A DNA stretch of 64,000 bases from Capitella teleta (Eukaryota; Annelida; Polychaeta; Capitellidae), in NCBI GenBank assembly GCA_000328365.1, contig KB308935.1:46776-110775 (forward strand), read 5' to 3'. The position numbers and the translations under genes were made by a program. Position 1 is the first letter of the stretch, and each line of letters opens with the position of its first letter. This document shows positions 33,716 through 46,420 of the stretch, piece after piece. Under the pieces are notes generated by a model. The model did no database searches. It saw only the letters and a program-made list of their open reading frames with translations, and was not told where the DNA came from.

Positions 33716-34463
33716 CTAGGATTTGCCAGTGCATAGTTGTAATATAAACAGACGGATGTCGTCCGGTGACAATGCAGTTAAATTATGGCTGTCATAGTTA
33801 TTAAACAGGTCCTTCAGCTCACGAATTGCTGTTGCCGTGGCTGTAATATCATCATCAATAACACTCGTTGATTTACAGAATATCCTTTTAATCTCAGCGC
33901 GGTCTACCTGAGTGCCACGGCTCATGGTGAAGTAATCAGCAGCAAAGCTGAGAGATCTGCTGACAGGAGAAGAGCTACTACCGAGCATTATCTGGTCAGT
34001 AGTAGCTTTGACAATAATGTTGTCGCTAGACAATAAAGAACTGCCATGACTTAAATAATATTTAAACACTTCATTAACAACAAAGGTACACATATTTGGT
34101 GAATGACTTTGTTTAAGCCCAAATGGTGTTCGAACGAATGAAACACAGCAAAACATTTCAGGAGTATGACATAGTCAATTAATTTGCCGAGAATATTACT
34201 CAAACAAATGCTCTGTAGTTACTCGAGTCATTCACAGACTTTCTCCTATTCTTGGGGATGGGTGGAAGCGTAGACACAGTGAAGCTCTTAAGGACACATG
34301 TGTGTTTCAACATACAATCGAATGAAAGCGAAAATAAAATGTACAGTCTATGAGTCCCATGGATAATGTTATTGGTGTACAACAAACCTTCATCATATTT
34401 CTTATTGCAATTAAGTTTTTGTGTGGCCTTTCTCACATCATCAAATTGTTTGCATGAAAACAT
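33716..34463 (-). mobile_element. LINE reverse-transcriptase remnant
   Basis: The frame at 34200-34463 ends with the non-LTR RT motif LPPIPKNRRKSVNDSSNYRA. After a short disruption, 34080-34156 continues FGLKQSHSPNMCTFVVNEV, where the family usually has FG(F/L)..G.ST.MC...NE. The next expected motif (LDASKAFD) is missing, and the rest of the 146-codon frame (33716-34070) is unfamiliar, so it may be an internal deletion or a second element. CR1/L2-like clade by wording only. Confidence 0.7.
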
Positions 34464-35378
34464 TTTATTATGAAATATACTGGGTTAAATGATTCTCGTT
34501 GAACATAAGACATGGTAGCTTCATCTATGAAGTTTAGCGCAATTATAGTTAAATAGTTTAATCTTTGTAATCTGATATCTACGTTTGTACAGTCGCACTG
34601 CATAGAAAGACACCGCCATTATCATTATATTTATAGCTTTTTGACTTCGGTTTATGTTTGAGTTGATATATGCCTCAATTAAAATTCACAAACTGGACAT
34701 TGCAACAAAAACCATAGACTTAAACCCAACATAGATTGACTAACCGTCTTTCAGATATCGCTCCCTTGAAGACTGCTTCTCAACTTCCGGCAGTCTATGG
34801 CTGTGCGTCGCCATTACTTCCTCGAGGATTTCGAGGGTGTATCCCACGCAGAAAACGTCGCTGTTAGAAAGGTAATTGATTGAGAGTTTGTTACTCGATC
34901 AGAGTAGAGTGGGGTTGGGGTCTGCTACAGAGATCAATTCTGCGACAGCTGTTCTGAAGGTTTTAATGGATCATGTATGCTTACAAGCGGATTAAGATCA
35001 GAATAAATAGGCGCTATCATAATGTCCCTCCAGAAATGCTTCATGACTTAACACATCAAGTTATTCAGCATAGTCGTCTTCCCTGCATATAATGTATTTA
35101 GTGCATGGGTGTACATCTCATATCCGGATATTTTTCTGTTCTCGCATTTCTCACCATTTTCAGTAAAAAATCTTTTCAGCGAATAGCGACCACATGTAGT
35201 CAGCGACCAGCTGTCCTAATTAAGCGACCACACAAACTTTCTGTTATACGTACGTACTTTGGTCAGACCTGCCAAGTGTCCCGCATATTGTTGGAGACTT
35301 CCGCATTCTGTTCCCGCGCACTCCAGCAACTCGCCGAGAATTTCCCGCAATCTCGAAGTGAAAGAAATAAATAAAATG
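34464..35378. other. Non-coding stretch
   Basis: Nothing recognised. It could hold the 5' UTR exon of the MFS transporter (for example around 34760-34870), but I see no proof. Confidence 0.35.
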
Positions 35379-35520
<142 letters not shown>

Positions 35521-35876
35521 CCTATTGATACAGTACGTTCTAATATCGAATAATCAGTTGCATTGTATGACTGTAGCCACTGTACTAATTGAATTGAATG
35601 AACAATTGTGCATGATAGAGGATGCATCCCAAAAGACGAATACGTTTTTTAACTGACATAATTATCTTCAGACAATACGCTTGCTGTGGGTTAATTGTAC
35701 ATCGAATTTGAACGATTTAAAATCTCGCTTTCTTCTCGCGTTAGATTTCAGACTGTGGTGACGTGATAAAAGTAACTCTCCTATTGTTAACAATGGGAGC
35801 CGTCGAGTGAGCAGATCTTTCTCATAAAAGAACTCTCGCACTAATCTCGTTTCACGTATAGTTTACTTTACGTATT

Positions 35877-35921
<45 letters not shown>

Positions 35922-36654
35922 CAGCTAGAACGTACAAATTTGAATTTACCATGATATCATTTACTACTGATCGAGCTGAGACTTGGGAGTTGTTTGTTCT
36001 TGATACTGCCGTACATACCAAAGACTGAAGATACCGTTGAAGACGTCTCACACTCTCACTACACTGCATACCTTCACTGAATCATACATGCAATATTGTG
36101 GACTGCCTAAACCCGACGGTATCCGAGCTCAAATGCTCCAGTGCTCCAATGCGAGGGTCCAGGATGATGGAACATCTAATGGAACTATGGACTGCTCAGA
36201 CATGCTAGTACATGGACATACACTGATGATGCATTCAGGCTAATCAATCAAATCAATCAATATTAAATCAATCGTATTAAACTGAGGGTGTTTGAGATTC
36301 ATTTCAAGGAGTAGATTAATTATTGTGAGAGTTATTTGAATAATCTGAGAAATCAATTATTTGGGTTCAAATCATTGTGAGGGCTCAAATTTGCATATTT
36401 TAGCAATGTAAATTAGATTTCTTTTAATGCTCCTGAATCCCCGTAGAGTGGCTACGGCGCTTGCTATTGCGTGGCACTGACAGCCGCATAAAATCTCCAT
36501 TTTTTCATCTTCCTAAAACTTGGCAGGTCTTGTAACCAACGCAAGCTGGATCACGCGCAATCAATAGACTGCACAGCAAATTTAAAGCCTTTTCAAATGC
36601 GTTGTGCGGACAATTAAACAATTAGAAGTAGAAATTTTACAAAGATGGAGTACA
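35521..36654. other. Non-coding stretch with a 38-T tract
   Basis: Poly-T at 35882-35919, possibly the tail of an old retroposed copy on the minus strand. No gene recognised. Confidence 0.45.
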
Positions 36655-37035
36655 CATCAATAATTAAAAGCTGAGTTAAAATGAAGAGTTTTGAGTTTGG
36701 ATTTAAAAACAGAAGGCAGTTCCAGAGTCATAAAGCACTTTAAATAAAAGTCTTGCGGAATGAAGTTCTCTGCAGTCAGGAGTCTCGCATCAACATATTC
36801 ACCAGAGATAGAGAGAAAGAGAGAGAGTTCTTGGAGGTTTGTGGAGACTAACAAGATCTTCGATGTATGGTGGTGCTAACAAGTGGAGCGTCTTAAAGGT
36901 GAGCATTTGAATCTTATATGGCACACGTTGTTCAACAGGAAACCAGCGGAGTTTCTTGAGTACAGGTGTGATGTGTCTTGGTCATAACACGCTGCTGCGT
37001 TGCTGCGTTCTGCACCCACTGGGTCTTGATAATCG
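36655..37035 (-). mobile_element. LINE (CR1/L2-like) reverse-transcriptase 3' remnant
   Basis: The minus strand reads WVQNAATQQRVMTK, then HITPVLKKLRWFPVEQRVPY and TFKTLHLLAPPYIEDLV, the classic thumb/C-terminal region of CR1/L2-type ORF2. The following part (to 36655) keeps recognisable end wording such as FKSKLKTLHF in another frame. Several frame changes show that it is dead. Confidence 0.8.
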
Positions 37036-38761
37036 GTGTATATTTCAAAATGGTTGGCGCCTGCTGGATGAATAGAGGTGATTCATTTGATATTGCCACT
37101 CGCAGGATATGGAAACATACTCCTGTACCCTTGCCATATTCTGTGTGCGCCCCATTTTGCAATTAACCCCATTTAAAGGGTCAACTATAACAGATGTGAG
37201 AGAACATGAATTATTGATGATTTGTAAATCTCAAGAACCTAATGTATAAAACATTTGTAGTTATCAATCATGATCACATAGAATTGATCAATTGTGCTAA
37301 TAATTAGGAGTTCGATAACAATTGATCGATTGAAAAAAAAATCATAAAAAAAAAACAGAAGAAAGAAAAAAAAATTGAACGTGTTTTGTTGTGAAGTTAA
37401 TTGTCTGTTATGTAGCGTAAATGTTGTTTGAGTGCTTGGAAGATGTTTTGTTTGTGCATTGGATTTTATCTCTTATGTCATTTGTGGGTGTTGTGAGTAA
37501 TTTCGGTCGTTGGTAGTCAATGCTGTTTCGACTGCTTGGGTGTCTGTTAGTTTCGTGTTTCCACAGAAGGGGTTTGTTGTCTGTGTGGAAAGAGTTAGGA
37601 TCAGTTGTGGTGCTGTTTTGTGTAATGTTCGATGCATGCATGTGTTTGATGGTGTTTACTTTTGTTATTGCAGAGAGTTTCAAGACCATAAGTGTGATTC
37701 AATTAAAGTGATGTAGATTAATATTTTCAAGCGTTTAGGTATGGTATTCTTTGTTCTGGATAGTGCATAGAGTCCTTGTGATATTTGTTTGTTTATTTTC
37801 TGAATATATTTGTAACTTTGTCCCAGACTAGGTTATGTGAAAGTGTAATGGCAAGAAAATCGCCGTGGGTTTCGTTTTTGATGTGGTTATTGTCAACCTT
37901 TTTATCTTTTGTCCGAATTCTTGTTGATAGAAACGGACTTACCTTTGGAGTACATAAAAGAGACACCAACAGACCATGGATTAATTTTTAAACATAAATT
38001 GTTATTTAATTTTAAATCTGATACCTTATTCCGTTTAATTTTGTTGACTAATTTTAACTCCCAAACAATAGTAATTGTGACAAATTGTGCGTTTTAAATC
38101 AATATACATGTATATGGTGGTTTTAATACAACACAAGTATACATCTCATTTATTATAAACTGCTTGGAACAATATTTTAATCAATTTCATAACAGCGATT
38201 AGCGTCAGGTTGATGTGAACCTGGTATATCCGGTGATTATTGTAATCACAAATTTCCATTGATCCAGATGATAAAAGTAATGATTACAATATAATTATAA
38301 AAAAAACATAACAAATTCCGTCAGATAGCATGCCTGGGACCCATAGAAGTGGGCGCATTGACCATCAAATACCTTCATCAGAACTGATATCTGCATGCTT
38401 CTCACATTAATCAGTAACAAATTAACCCTCCCAAACAATTCTTTTGTACGTCCTCACCTCTGCCTTCTCACTTAGCATCCAACTCTTTTCCAATCCCAGC
38501 TTTAATTGTGCCTTCTGAGTTTAATGACATAATCTTCTGTGTGATGAATCTGATGCAAACTGTCTTCATTGAATCTAATTGTTCTCTGTTTGCAGAATGC
38601 TTCTGATGTATTGAGCATCTTCTGCATTCCTCTGGGCCATAATTTCTAAGGGATTATGCATTTAATATTTTAACTGCTGATCTGATCCGACCATTTCTGC
38701 TCCTAAAACGAAACTGATGCTTTTACTATTGTTTATTATTCTTTATTTTTAAACATATACG
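37036..38761. other. Non-coding stretch
   Basis: Open frames of 60-90 codons near 37400-37720 on both strands have biased composition and no recognised motif. Some may be older repeat sequence. Confidence 0.4.
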
Positions 38762-38962
38762 ATGAATGGGGTTATTATAGATCATGTTGACGTTTTTAAA
38801 GATCTTGGAGTTTTTATTGATCAAATTTTGTCCTTTTTAACTCGCATTGAGTCTGCTATTGTAAAATGCAACAAGTTGTTGCGCATAATGAAACGAACTG
38901 TTAGTTTTAATGCACTCGTCAATATCAAATCTTCTCTTTATATGTCTCTATGCCGTAGCTAG
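38762..38962 (+). mobile_element. LINE reverse-transcriptase remnant
   Basis: Plus-strand 66-codon frame with FKDLGVFIDQILSF followed by KCNKLLRIMKR, the standard post-catalytic segment of CR1/jockey-like RT (KDLGV.ID..L.F....I..K.NK.L). Flanks are not recognisable. Confidence 0.7.
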
Positions 38963-40124
38963 CCTTTTAGATTGTGTCCCTCCTGTCTGCTCTCCTCATC
39001 TTTAGATCAAAATCAAACTAATCGAATCAACGATTTTTTAATTTAATTGTCACGTTTTATTTCAAATAATGCTGACCTGTCTTACATTGAGCGAAATTTT
39101 ACCTTTGTCCTTTAGACTAGAAACTACATGCTGACCTTATATTATAATTGAAATATATTAACGGTACTATTAATAAATAAATATGCATCATATATTTTAT
39201 TCGGTTGCCTTATTCCATTTTATTTTTATTTTTATTTTTATTTTTGTTTACTACCGAACACTATATAACATGTACGTTTCATCTGTGGCATTATGCGCCT
39301 AATTCAGACCGCTATGTGGTGGATTTTATGCAACGCCATATTCATATTTATTACATCATATTTACTGTTTATGATCCGATCATAAAATTAATTATTGCTC
39401 CTGGAAATGTATGTTTCCTGCACGTGAAATTAAACTCAATATGCAATTTATTTTCATGTTCTGATTCTATAGACCGGAGCCGAAACAAATTTGATGCATC
39501 ATATTAATTTAAATAATAACATAATTAATAAAAACAAAATTAAAAACAAATCGTCATAAACTCATAATTATTTTAGCCACAGTTAAAGACTAAAAAACAA
39601 CACATGTATGAAAAGCCGAGATAGTAGTTAATGGATGTTAAATATTCCAACAAACCACAAAGGACATGTTTTTGCAGACCTACAACAACATAGACCTACA
39701 ACATAGACTACACGACTTTAATTCACGGCTATCATATCGAATCGCCTCGTACACCTTCATCGTATTACATAATATCCTTGTGCCCGGATTAACCCCAAAA
39801 GAAACAAAACCATCAGTGATACAAACACATGTGTTTGCGCCCATGTTGTTGATACAGTAAACAATGTGCTGTTTTCGCTGCATTGAATTCGTCTGATTAT
39901 TGAAAAGAAACTTGACACAATGGCCGAACACTGAAGCATCGCTGAGTGATCCCCCGCAGATCGAGTGTTGAATCAGCTGCTTGCTTTTGTCAGCTGTTGG
40001 CTGCTTCATCGGGCGATCGCCCCGGCATCGATTCCACCAACGTTATGTCATTCGGCTAAAAGAACGGGACGTCCTCATCTTCCTCACAAACAATTTGTGA
40101 GTCTTACGTGACCTGGACGGCGCG
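38963..40124. other. Non-coding stretch
   Basis: Includes an (ATTTT)n tract at about 39217-39246. The 109-codon minus-strand frame at 39680-40009 has no recognised motif. Confidence 0.4.
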
Positions 40125-40611
40125 CGACATTGCGATTCCATCTGGACTTCTGGCAGCGTAGAGCATCTCAGCCAATCAGATCATCTCATTAATATAGATG
40201 AGCCTCATTGGTATACTCACGAGTACATTAATATGTAAAACGCATTTGTAAAATGTCAACATTACTGACGCCATTTTTATAAGTGCTGTTCGCTGTGCGA
40301 ACATATCCGAATTTCGACCTGGATATTGCATAAGTATAACAAACTCGTAAGACCTTTGATTTAGGCCTAGCTGTTATAATTAATACCCGGGTTATGTTCA
40401 TATACAGCGGACAAATCTCATGTTGTGAATTTCGCAGATACTGGCCATAACTCTAAGATGTCCTTGTAATGGTGATTATAACCTTTCGCAAATAAAATTA
40501 TTCCGCCCTTAGGACATCTACATGCTGATAAGGCTCATTAATATTAATTTCCATGTGATTGGCTGAGATGCTCTTCGCTGCCAGAAGTCCAGTAGGAGCC
40601 GCAATGTCACG
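40125..40611. mobile_element. Foldback element with about 60-bp inverted arms
   Basis: The left arm (about 40125-40190) and right arm (about 40551-40611) are inverted copies sharing CTGGACTTCTGGCAGCG and GAGCATCTCAGCCAATCA. The 360 bp between are AT-rich and non-coding. It is likely a MITE or other non-autonomous DNA element; target duplications not identified. Confidence 0.7.
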
Positions 40612-41141
40612 GAGTGACACCATTGGTGTTCGATGACTCTTTCATGCAGGGGTCATCACGTGACCTCATATGGCGTTGCGAGGATTTCGTCTGCTCAGAG
40701 CGGCCGATCCACGCAAAAGTATTCAGATCAAGGGAATATCTTCAGTGATATGTCACATGACCGTTTCCTTCGAAATTTCGGTTCAATGAATTAGACTTGT
40801 TTACCCTTGCTTTTCCCATTTCAGCAAATTTCCATTTTATTCATAAGAAATAAGTAATTTTTATAGCAAGAACCGTATAATAGTCTGTTGAATCAGTCAG
40901 AAGGGATTAGGGTTCATTGACCTTCTGCAGTCTTCCCATCCGAACTACGTCACGAAACACCCTATCTGCAAAGCCGTAACCAGTAATTTCTGTGCAATAC
41001 TCGGCTGCATTTCAGCTAAACAGATTAACAGATCAGGTCAAATTAAAACAAAAAGAAAATTTTAGCCCAAAATCAAAGTTTAATGAAGGAAGTGCTCAGA
41101 TTGGAAGCAATAACTCAGTGGCTCAGAAAGGAAGCAATAAT
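40612..41141. other. 3' flank of GTF3A
   Basis: Nothing recognised. Confidence 0.4.
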
Positions 41142-44100
41142 TCAGTCTGATCCTGAGCCTCGCTGGCGTTGTGAGATGAATGAAAGAAAACCTTGCGCGA
41201 GGTGAGTTTCACTTTCACTTCCACTTGTGTTGTCAGTTGAACACGCTTTGGAGCTGATCATGGCGTTGAACATATCCTGAGGAGTCACACGGGAAGAGCG
41301 ATCTTTGCTTTGTTTGCTATAAGTTTTGGATTCAGTTTCACTTTTTTTGAAGATTACTTCATCTTTGCAAGTTTCAGTTTCGTTTTTGGTTTCACTCTCC
41401 GAGTTGAGGCGCACGGCGTCATCAGAGAGAGGCGCTCCCAGCTTTACTCTTTTTATCCCTTTAGTTTCGCTTTCGCTTTCACTAGTGATCAGTTCCATGT
41501 AACCTTTGGGCCGTGACGCGTGGTATTCAAGGCCGCTGAAGGTCGCTGCCAAAACACGAGACTTCCTCTGAGGAAAAAAAACGTGCAAATCAAAATATGA
41601 AAAAGCTTTTAAATGAACCCTGGATAAATTATGCTAATTATAGAGATGCACACAATTCTGGTTTCCAGCTCCGCAGCCAATAATGTTAATACGAGTCACT
41701 CATCATAGATTCCCTATTATGACTTTCCTGTTTAATTTTGTAGCAGATTCTATTTCCAACATAATGATGTAAAAATTATGAAATTATCTCGAAAAATGGA
41801 GAAGTTACTATTGGAGTATCTATTGGAAGTGACTAAGGGGTCAAGAAATGAAGCTGAGAAAATTTTTCATTTTATTTACACTAGCAGACTATTGTCTTCC
41901 TGATTTACCTCGGTTGCTTTTGGCAACCACCACTTATGTCATATGACTTTCATACACCAAAAACAAAACTTCTTTCAAAATCAATCAATCAATTCCTAAT
42001 CAAGATAATTGAGATTATTTTCAGATTCTGCTGCGTAAAAACAGCAGAAATCCGAAAAGATTGTTAAACATTAGGATCAATTAGACGGATCTTAATTGGC
42101 TGAAATTTCACTTATGAATAACGTAAAATCCATCAGCAAAACAAAAAGTGAAAACAAAACAAAAACAAAAAAAAGAAAAATGGCAGTGAAGAATCCTTGA
42201 ATCGAATCATTGAAGGTTTCAACAACAGAGATCTAAAATGGAGCCATAGATGTAACATGAGATAAGAGAGTTCATCAGTCAATACGCTCAGAGCAGCCGG
42301 CAACAGGCAGCAATATGCAGCAAAATTCATGGTCAACAACACATCTCATGTGAGTCTACCAATAAACATTAATTTCCACTTGAATGATGATTCATGATAT
42401 GATTCTATGTTACCGGTTACCACGCGTCAAAATTTCCTCAGTGTTTTATCTTGAAGAATGATGATTGAACCTTCGAACAGCGAGAATAATCAGAATCGCA
42501 AGCATAAAGAAAAGAGTTAGTTCATCAATATACAACAACACTGATGGAATTTTAAAAATCAAGAATATGAGTGAATAACTTTGCAATCATAATTCCCTGT
42601 TTGACATTTGAGATAAAGACTAAAAGAGAAAAAGCAACAATCACCTTGACAGGTTTGGATGGAGCGGCTGAGTGCATTTTCTGCAGATGCTCAGTCAACT
42701 TTTGCTGAAAATGCAATTCAATAACTGATGCTTGACGCAAGTGAGAATACCTTTGAGGCCAGAACAGCAGTACAGCCATCTTTGGTGCAAGCGAATTTCT
42801 TCCCTTGGTGGACCGAGCGCACGTGAGCGTTGAGATTGCGTTTGGCCGTGTAAGAGCGAGGGCAGCCGTCGTGGGGACAGGCAAAAGCGACGCCTTGGTG
42901 GGTGGACGAGTGTTCCTTCAGAGCCGACGGCAACTTGAAAACTTTGTGACAAACATTGCAACTGAACCCTGAGAGAAGATGAGTAGAAATACGCGAAGCA
43001 CTCAGCGACCCCTGTACCTGTCTTGTGCTCAGTGGCTTTGTGCTTGCGCAATAATGACCATTTGGTGAAGTGCTGCTCACAGCCGGACTCAGGACACGTA
43101 AATCCTAAAGCAAATTTGCGTTAGTTGGTTTTGTGTTTTTCATCTCAGGAGATTAACCTTGGTGTTTCTTCTTGTGTACATTCAGGTGACTGCTCTGGTT
43201 GAAACGCTTCAGGCAGATTTCACATCTAAATGTAGAATATTTTAGCGTTAAGTTTGCGGGCGAGAGATGGCTCACTGAAAGGGTAGGACGCCTTTGTGGG
43301 CTGTGAACTGATGATGACGCAACTGGAATTTCTTGTGAAAGGATTCTTCACAATTGCAGCACTGAAAACGGTAGTCATAGCAACGCACTCTTTGCACTGG
43401 TTTAACCTTACCTTGTATACACTGGCCTCTTGGTGAATGCGTTTGATGTGTTTGTCTAAGTTGGTTTTACAAGAGAACGTGAACGGACAATCCTCAACTG
43501 AGCATCTGTGAGTGAGGCAAATGATGCAAAGAATCAAGAGAGACGGCTGTTCACTCACGGGAAGACTGCCGTCTGTCGTGGGCCATGGCTCACAGAGTGG
43601 TGACGAGTGAGATGCTGCTGACGACTGTAACTCCTCTCACACCCCTCTTCTCCGCACACAAATGGGCGCTGAAAAATTTCAGAATTAGAAACAAAGTAAG
43701 AGAGAAAGGCAAATAAAATGTACTCTGAGGGGACAGAACCTAGTGTGATATTTGTTTTTCCTCAGCCACTTGTATTTTAGATAAATAAACTCAAACTCAA
43801 CTCAACCAGGGTCAACGTAGCTACCCATGAAATAGCGAGCGCCAATCTTGAACAAAGCCACGTCAACCGTCTTCCAATAATGAGAGAATGCTGGCAGCAT
43901 GTAAACATTCACAAAATGATCATGTCCATATGGCCAGCCATGGCACAGGCTCAAGAACGCTGTACAGTGAATGAACTTAAACAGGTAGCATGACGACCTA
44001 TGATCATTTGGTCCCAACTTTTTACCACCAACTCATTAGTTAATATTATAAATATTTATGAGCTGAGCGTGACGTCAGAAAAAGTATTCTCTCACAATGG

Positions 44101-44802
44101 AAGCATAGGTTTTTGCATCTGGAGCGATCTGCGCGACAGCAGTTCAGTTTACGTATTCCTATATATGGATGCGTTTATCAAAATTAGAGTGGGGATGAAC
44201 TTGGATATAGTGGGGACCGATCTTCTGGGAATCTAACCATACACTGATACAGATTTGAACCTGGTGTTAGCAACAAAGAAGAAGATAGAAATCAGAGAAG
44301 TGACTTGGTGTCGGCGATCAGAGCGGGGAAGAGTCAGGACGAGGCACGCAGCATCGGCAGCAACGATATAGTCATATAGTACCAAATCATCGCCGTATGT
44401 CATGTATCATGGTAACGCTAGCCCTGGCACAGATTATCGGATGAGGTCTGAGACCCATCGTGCTCGCTGTAGTATATCAGCTATGCTACTCGCTAGCCCT
44501 TTAAACAGCAAGCACAATTCTATTAATCTAACTATTCTAATATTAATTATATTTACATATAAAGTCAATTAGCTGCATTCTGTAGCCATAATCTGTGGGG
44601 ATGATGTCCTTATCAGCAATAGGATTAGGAGTCTTGGAACGAGACTAAAACTCAGTTTTACTAAAAGTCAATGACTAAATGAGTAAATGACCTCCTTAGT
44701 GTGCGATCGTTTGTGTTGATCAAGACGATAATTCCGAGTGAATGACTTTGAACATCCTTCAAACGGACAAATGAGAATTTTCTCCGCACTGGCACACTCC
44801 AT
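41142..44802 (-). CDS. GTF3A: Transcription factor IIIA, nine C2H2 zinc fingers
   Basis: Nine exons: 44692-44802, 43559-43668, 43412-43505, 43276-43361, 43158-43225, 43018-43104, 42751-42968, 42645-42704, 41142-41567; 419 residues. Exactly nine C2H2 fingers are present, the number that defines TFIIIA, from CPFEGCSKSFTRNYRLDQH to CTKDGCTAVLASKQKLTEH, with fingers 4, 5 and 7 having the short Cx2C spacing as in other TFIIIAs. TFIIIA binds the internal control region of 5S rRNA genes to start Pol III transcription and also binds 5S RNA. The last exon (142 codons) is a linker and a tail rich in Ser, Glu and Thr (SESESETK repeats). Exon borders tend to fall between fingers. The first intron (1 kb) holds one 60-bp element; the last intron (1.1 kb) shows nothing. 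Confidence 0.95.
44417..44490 (-). repeat. About 60-bp dispersed element, copy 7
   Basis: Reverse complement carries AGCTGATATACTACAGCGAG, GGGTCTCAGACCTC and AATCTGTGCC. It lies in GTF3A intron 1. Confidence 0.6.
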
Positions 44803-44958
44803 TTAACCTGACTGACAACAATAATCGAATAAAATCAGCATGTTCAATTTTGGCAGCACAGCTGATTAGCAAAACAGGAAAGCGTGAGTTTGGGTCGAGT
44901 TGTCTGAACCACAATCGCCTTTCACTGACATAAAGTATGGACGCGCGATATTTATGTA

Positions 44959-44966
44959 CGTTATGA
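44959..44966 (-). promoter_or_regulatory. TCATAACG motif upstream of GTF3A
   Basis: CGTTATGA on the plus strand (AATCATAACG on the gene's strand), about 160 bp before the ATG. Confidence 0.3.
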
Positions 44967-45319
44967 TTCCGCAGAGGAATTCCGTTTCGAACTCTTGTTT
45001 CCCGCCTCAATTTTCTACAAGTATCTGAACTAAAAGGTTGGCATTGCAGTGACGGAAATTCATGATAATGAAATATGAAGAGACAGTTTTATGAATAATG
45101 TTGAAAATAAAATAACAAAATGACATTTTTTCAATTCTTATTACCTCAAGAAACAGAAAATCCCTGCCAATGCCAACCAGCTCTCAACTAGCATTTAAAT
45201 GCTAACATTGTCGCAATAACCCTGCTTAATTGACCTGTATTAATGCCAAACTCAATCAAATCTTAATGAATAAAGGAAAAAAAAACTAACAACCCCATTG
45301 CTACAAACACCACAACATC

Positions 45320-45640
45320 CCAAACCCAGTCGACCTGCTAACAATCCGAAACTTCACCCTTCACCACAACTTTGACAAACCCAACCTCAATCGTAGCATC
45401 GCCATCTACGTTAGGAACGACATTGAAGTCAGCGAAGACATCCGCCTGAACGAAGCCTCCCCATAAGAATGCCAATAGCTCAACATCAAAACCCCAGTTG
45501 GCCTGTCAACTCTTGGATGCATCTATCGCAGCCCCTCCTCACTAGACCACAAGCTATACTCACGTCAATTTCGGCCGCATGTCAGACACACCAATCAACC
45601 TTCATTGTCGGTAGTGATGGACAAAGCTTTGGTTTCGGAC
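45320..45640 (+). mobile_element. LINE endonuclease-domain remnant
   Basis: Translation in shifting frames shows RSIAIYVRNDIEVSE, TLGCIYRSPSS and QSTFIVGSDG, matching the exonuclease-endonuclease-phosphatase region of LINE ORF2 (GG.AIYVR, IYRSPSS, FI.GDFN). The frame changes show it is dead. Confidence 0.7.
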
Positions 45641-45815
45641 TTCTACGAATATTGGCTACTTTCCGAAGCTTCGGCTTCGAATGAAAAGAGTGCAACGAAT
45701 CCGGAAAAAAATAAAAAATAAAAAAAAATCAATATAATCGTAACAACTGTTCGTTTGAAGCCTTCACTGGCGCCCGTATCACCCGAACGGGTTGGGTGGA
45801 GCCGTAAAACCCCAA

Positions 45816-46420
45816 TCACTCAATCACTTTGAAGCCTTCAGTGACGATCCCTGATTCGAGGGATAAATTGATAATCCGGGTAAGCATTGGTAAAGCCGAA
45901 TTTAAAACATCTTCATTCTTTAAAAGCACAGTCGGTATCCAATCCAATATGCATGCCTTTGGAGGACATCTTTTGATTATCTCTCTTATCTCTTCTGTCT
46001 GAGGCCTAAATCTGTTCACCTGTGGAGAATTAAAACCCCTCTGTGATGACTTCACTTCAGTTGGGAGTGATGTGCTGCTATCCAGATCCATGCGAATTCG
46101 ACGTATTTTAGATGTAAAAAAGTCCTTAAAGGCTTGGGCAAGGTCTTCTTCAGACATGTTAAATGGCATAGAGTGCTTATCTTCAGAATGTAGCAAGTCA
46201 TTCACTTTCTTTTTGATTGGCATTTTTGAATTTATCATTGAAGTATGCTGCTTTTCTCTAATTTCGTATCAGGAATACAACGTGATTCGTTTGATTTTTC
46301 AGCATTTCTTTATATACTTCAAGATTAGTCTTCCGGTATTTCCTCTCCAGTCTTCTGCGTTGCTTCCTAATACCGTTAATTTCAATCCCCAGCCAAGTCT
46401 GAGATCTAGATAATAAAATG
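45816..46420 (-). mobile_element. LINE ORF2 remnant, segment between endonuclease and RT
   Basis: A 140-codon minus-strand frame has DFFTSKIRRIRMDL, then FRPQTEEIREIIKRCPPKAC and LDWIPTVLLK, the usual lead-in to RT in CR1/L2 elements. Just upstream another frame reads TWLGIEINGIRKQRRRLERK, the matching earlier segment. It runs opposite to the endonuclease piece at 45320-45640, so they are two separate insertions or an inverted one. Confidence 0.75.

Noticed and set aside
36037-36243. 68-codon plus-strand frame
   Set aside because: No domain, no splice context and biased composition; likely chance.
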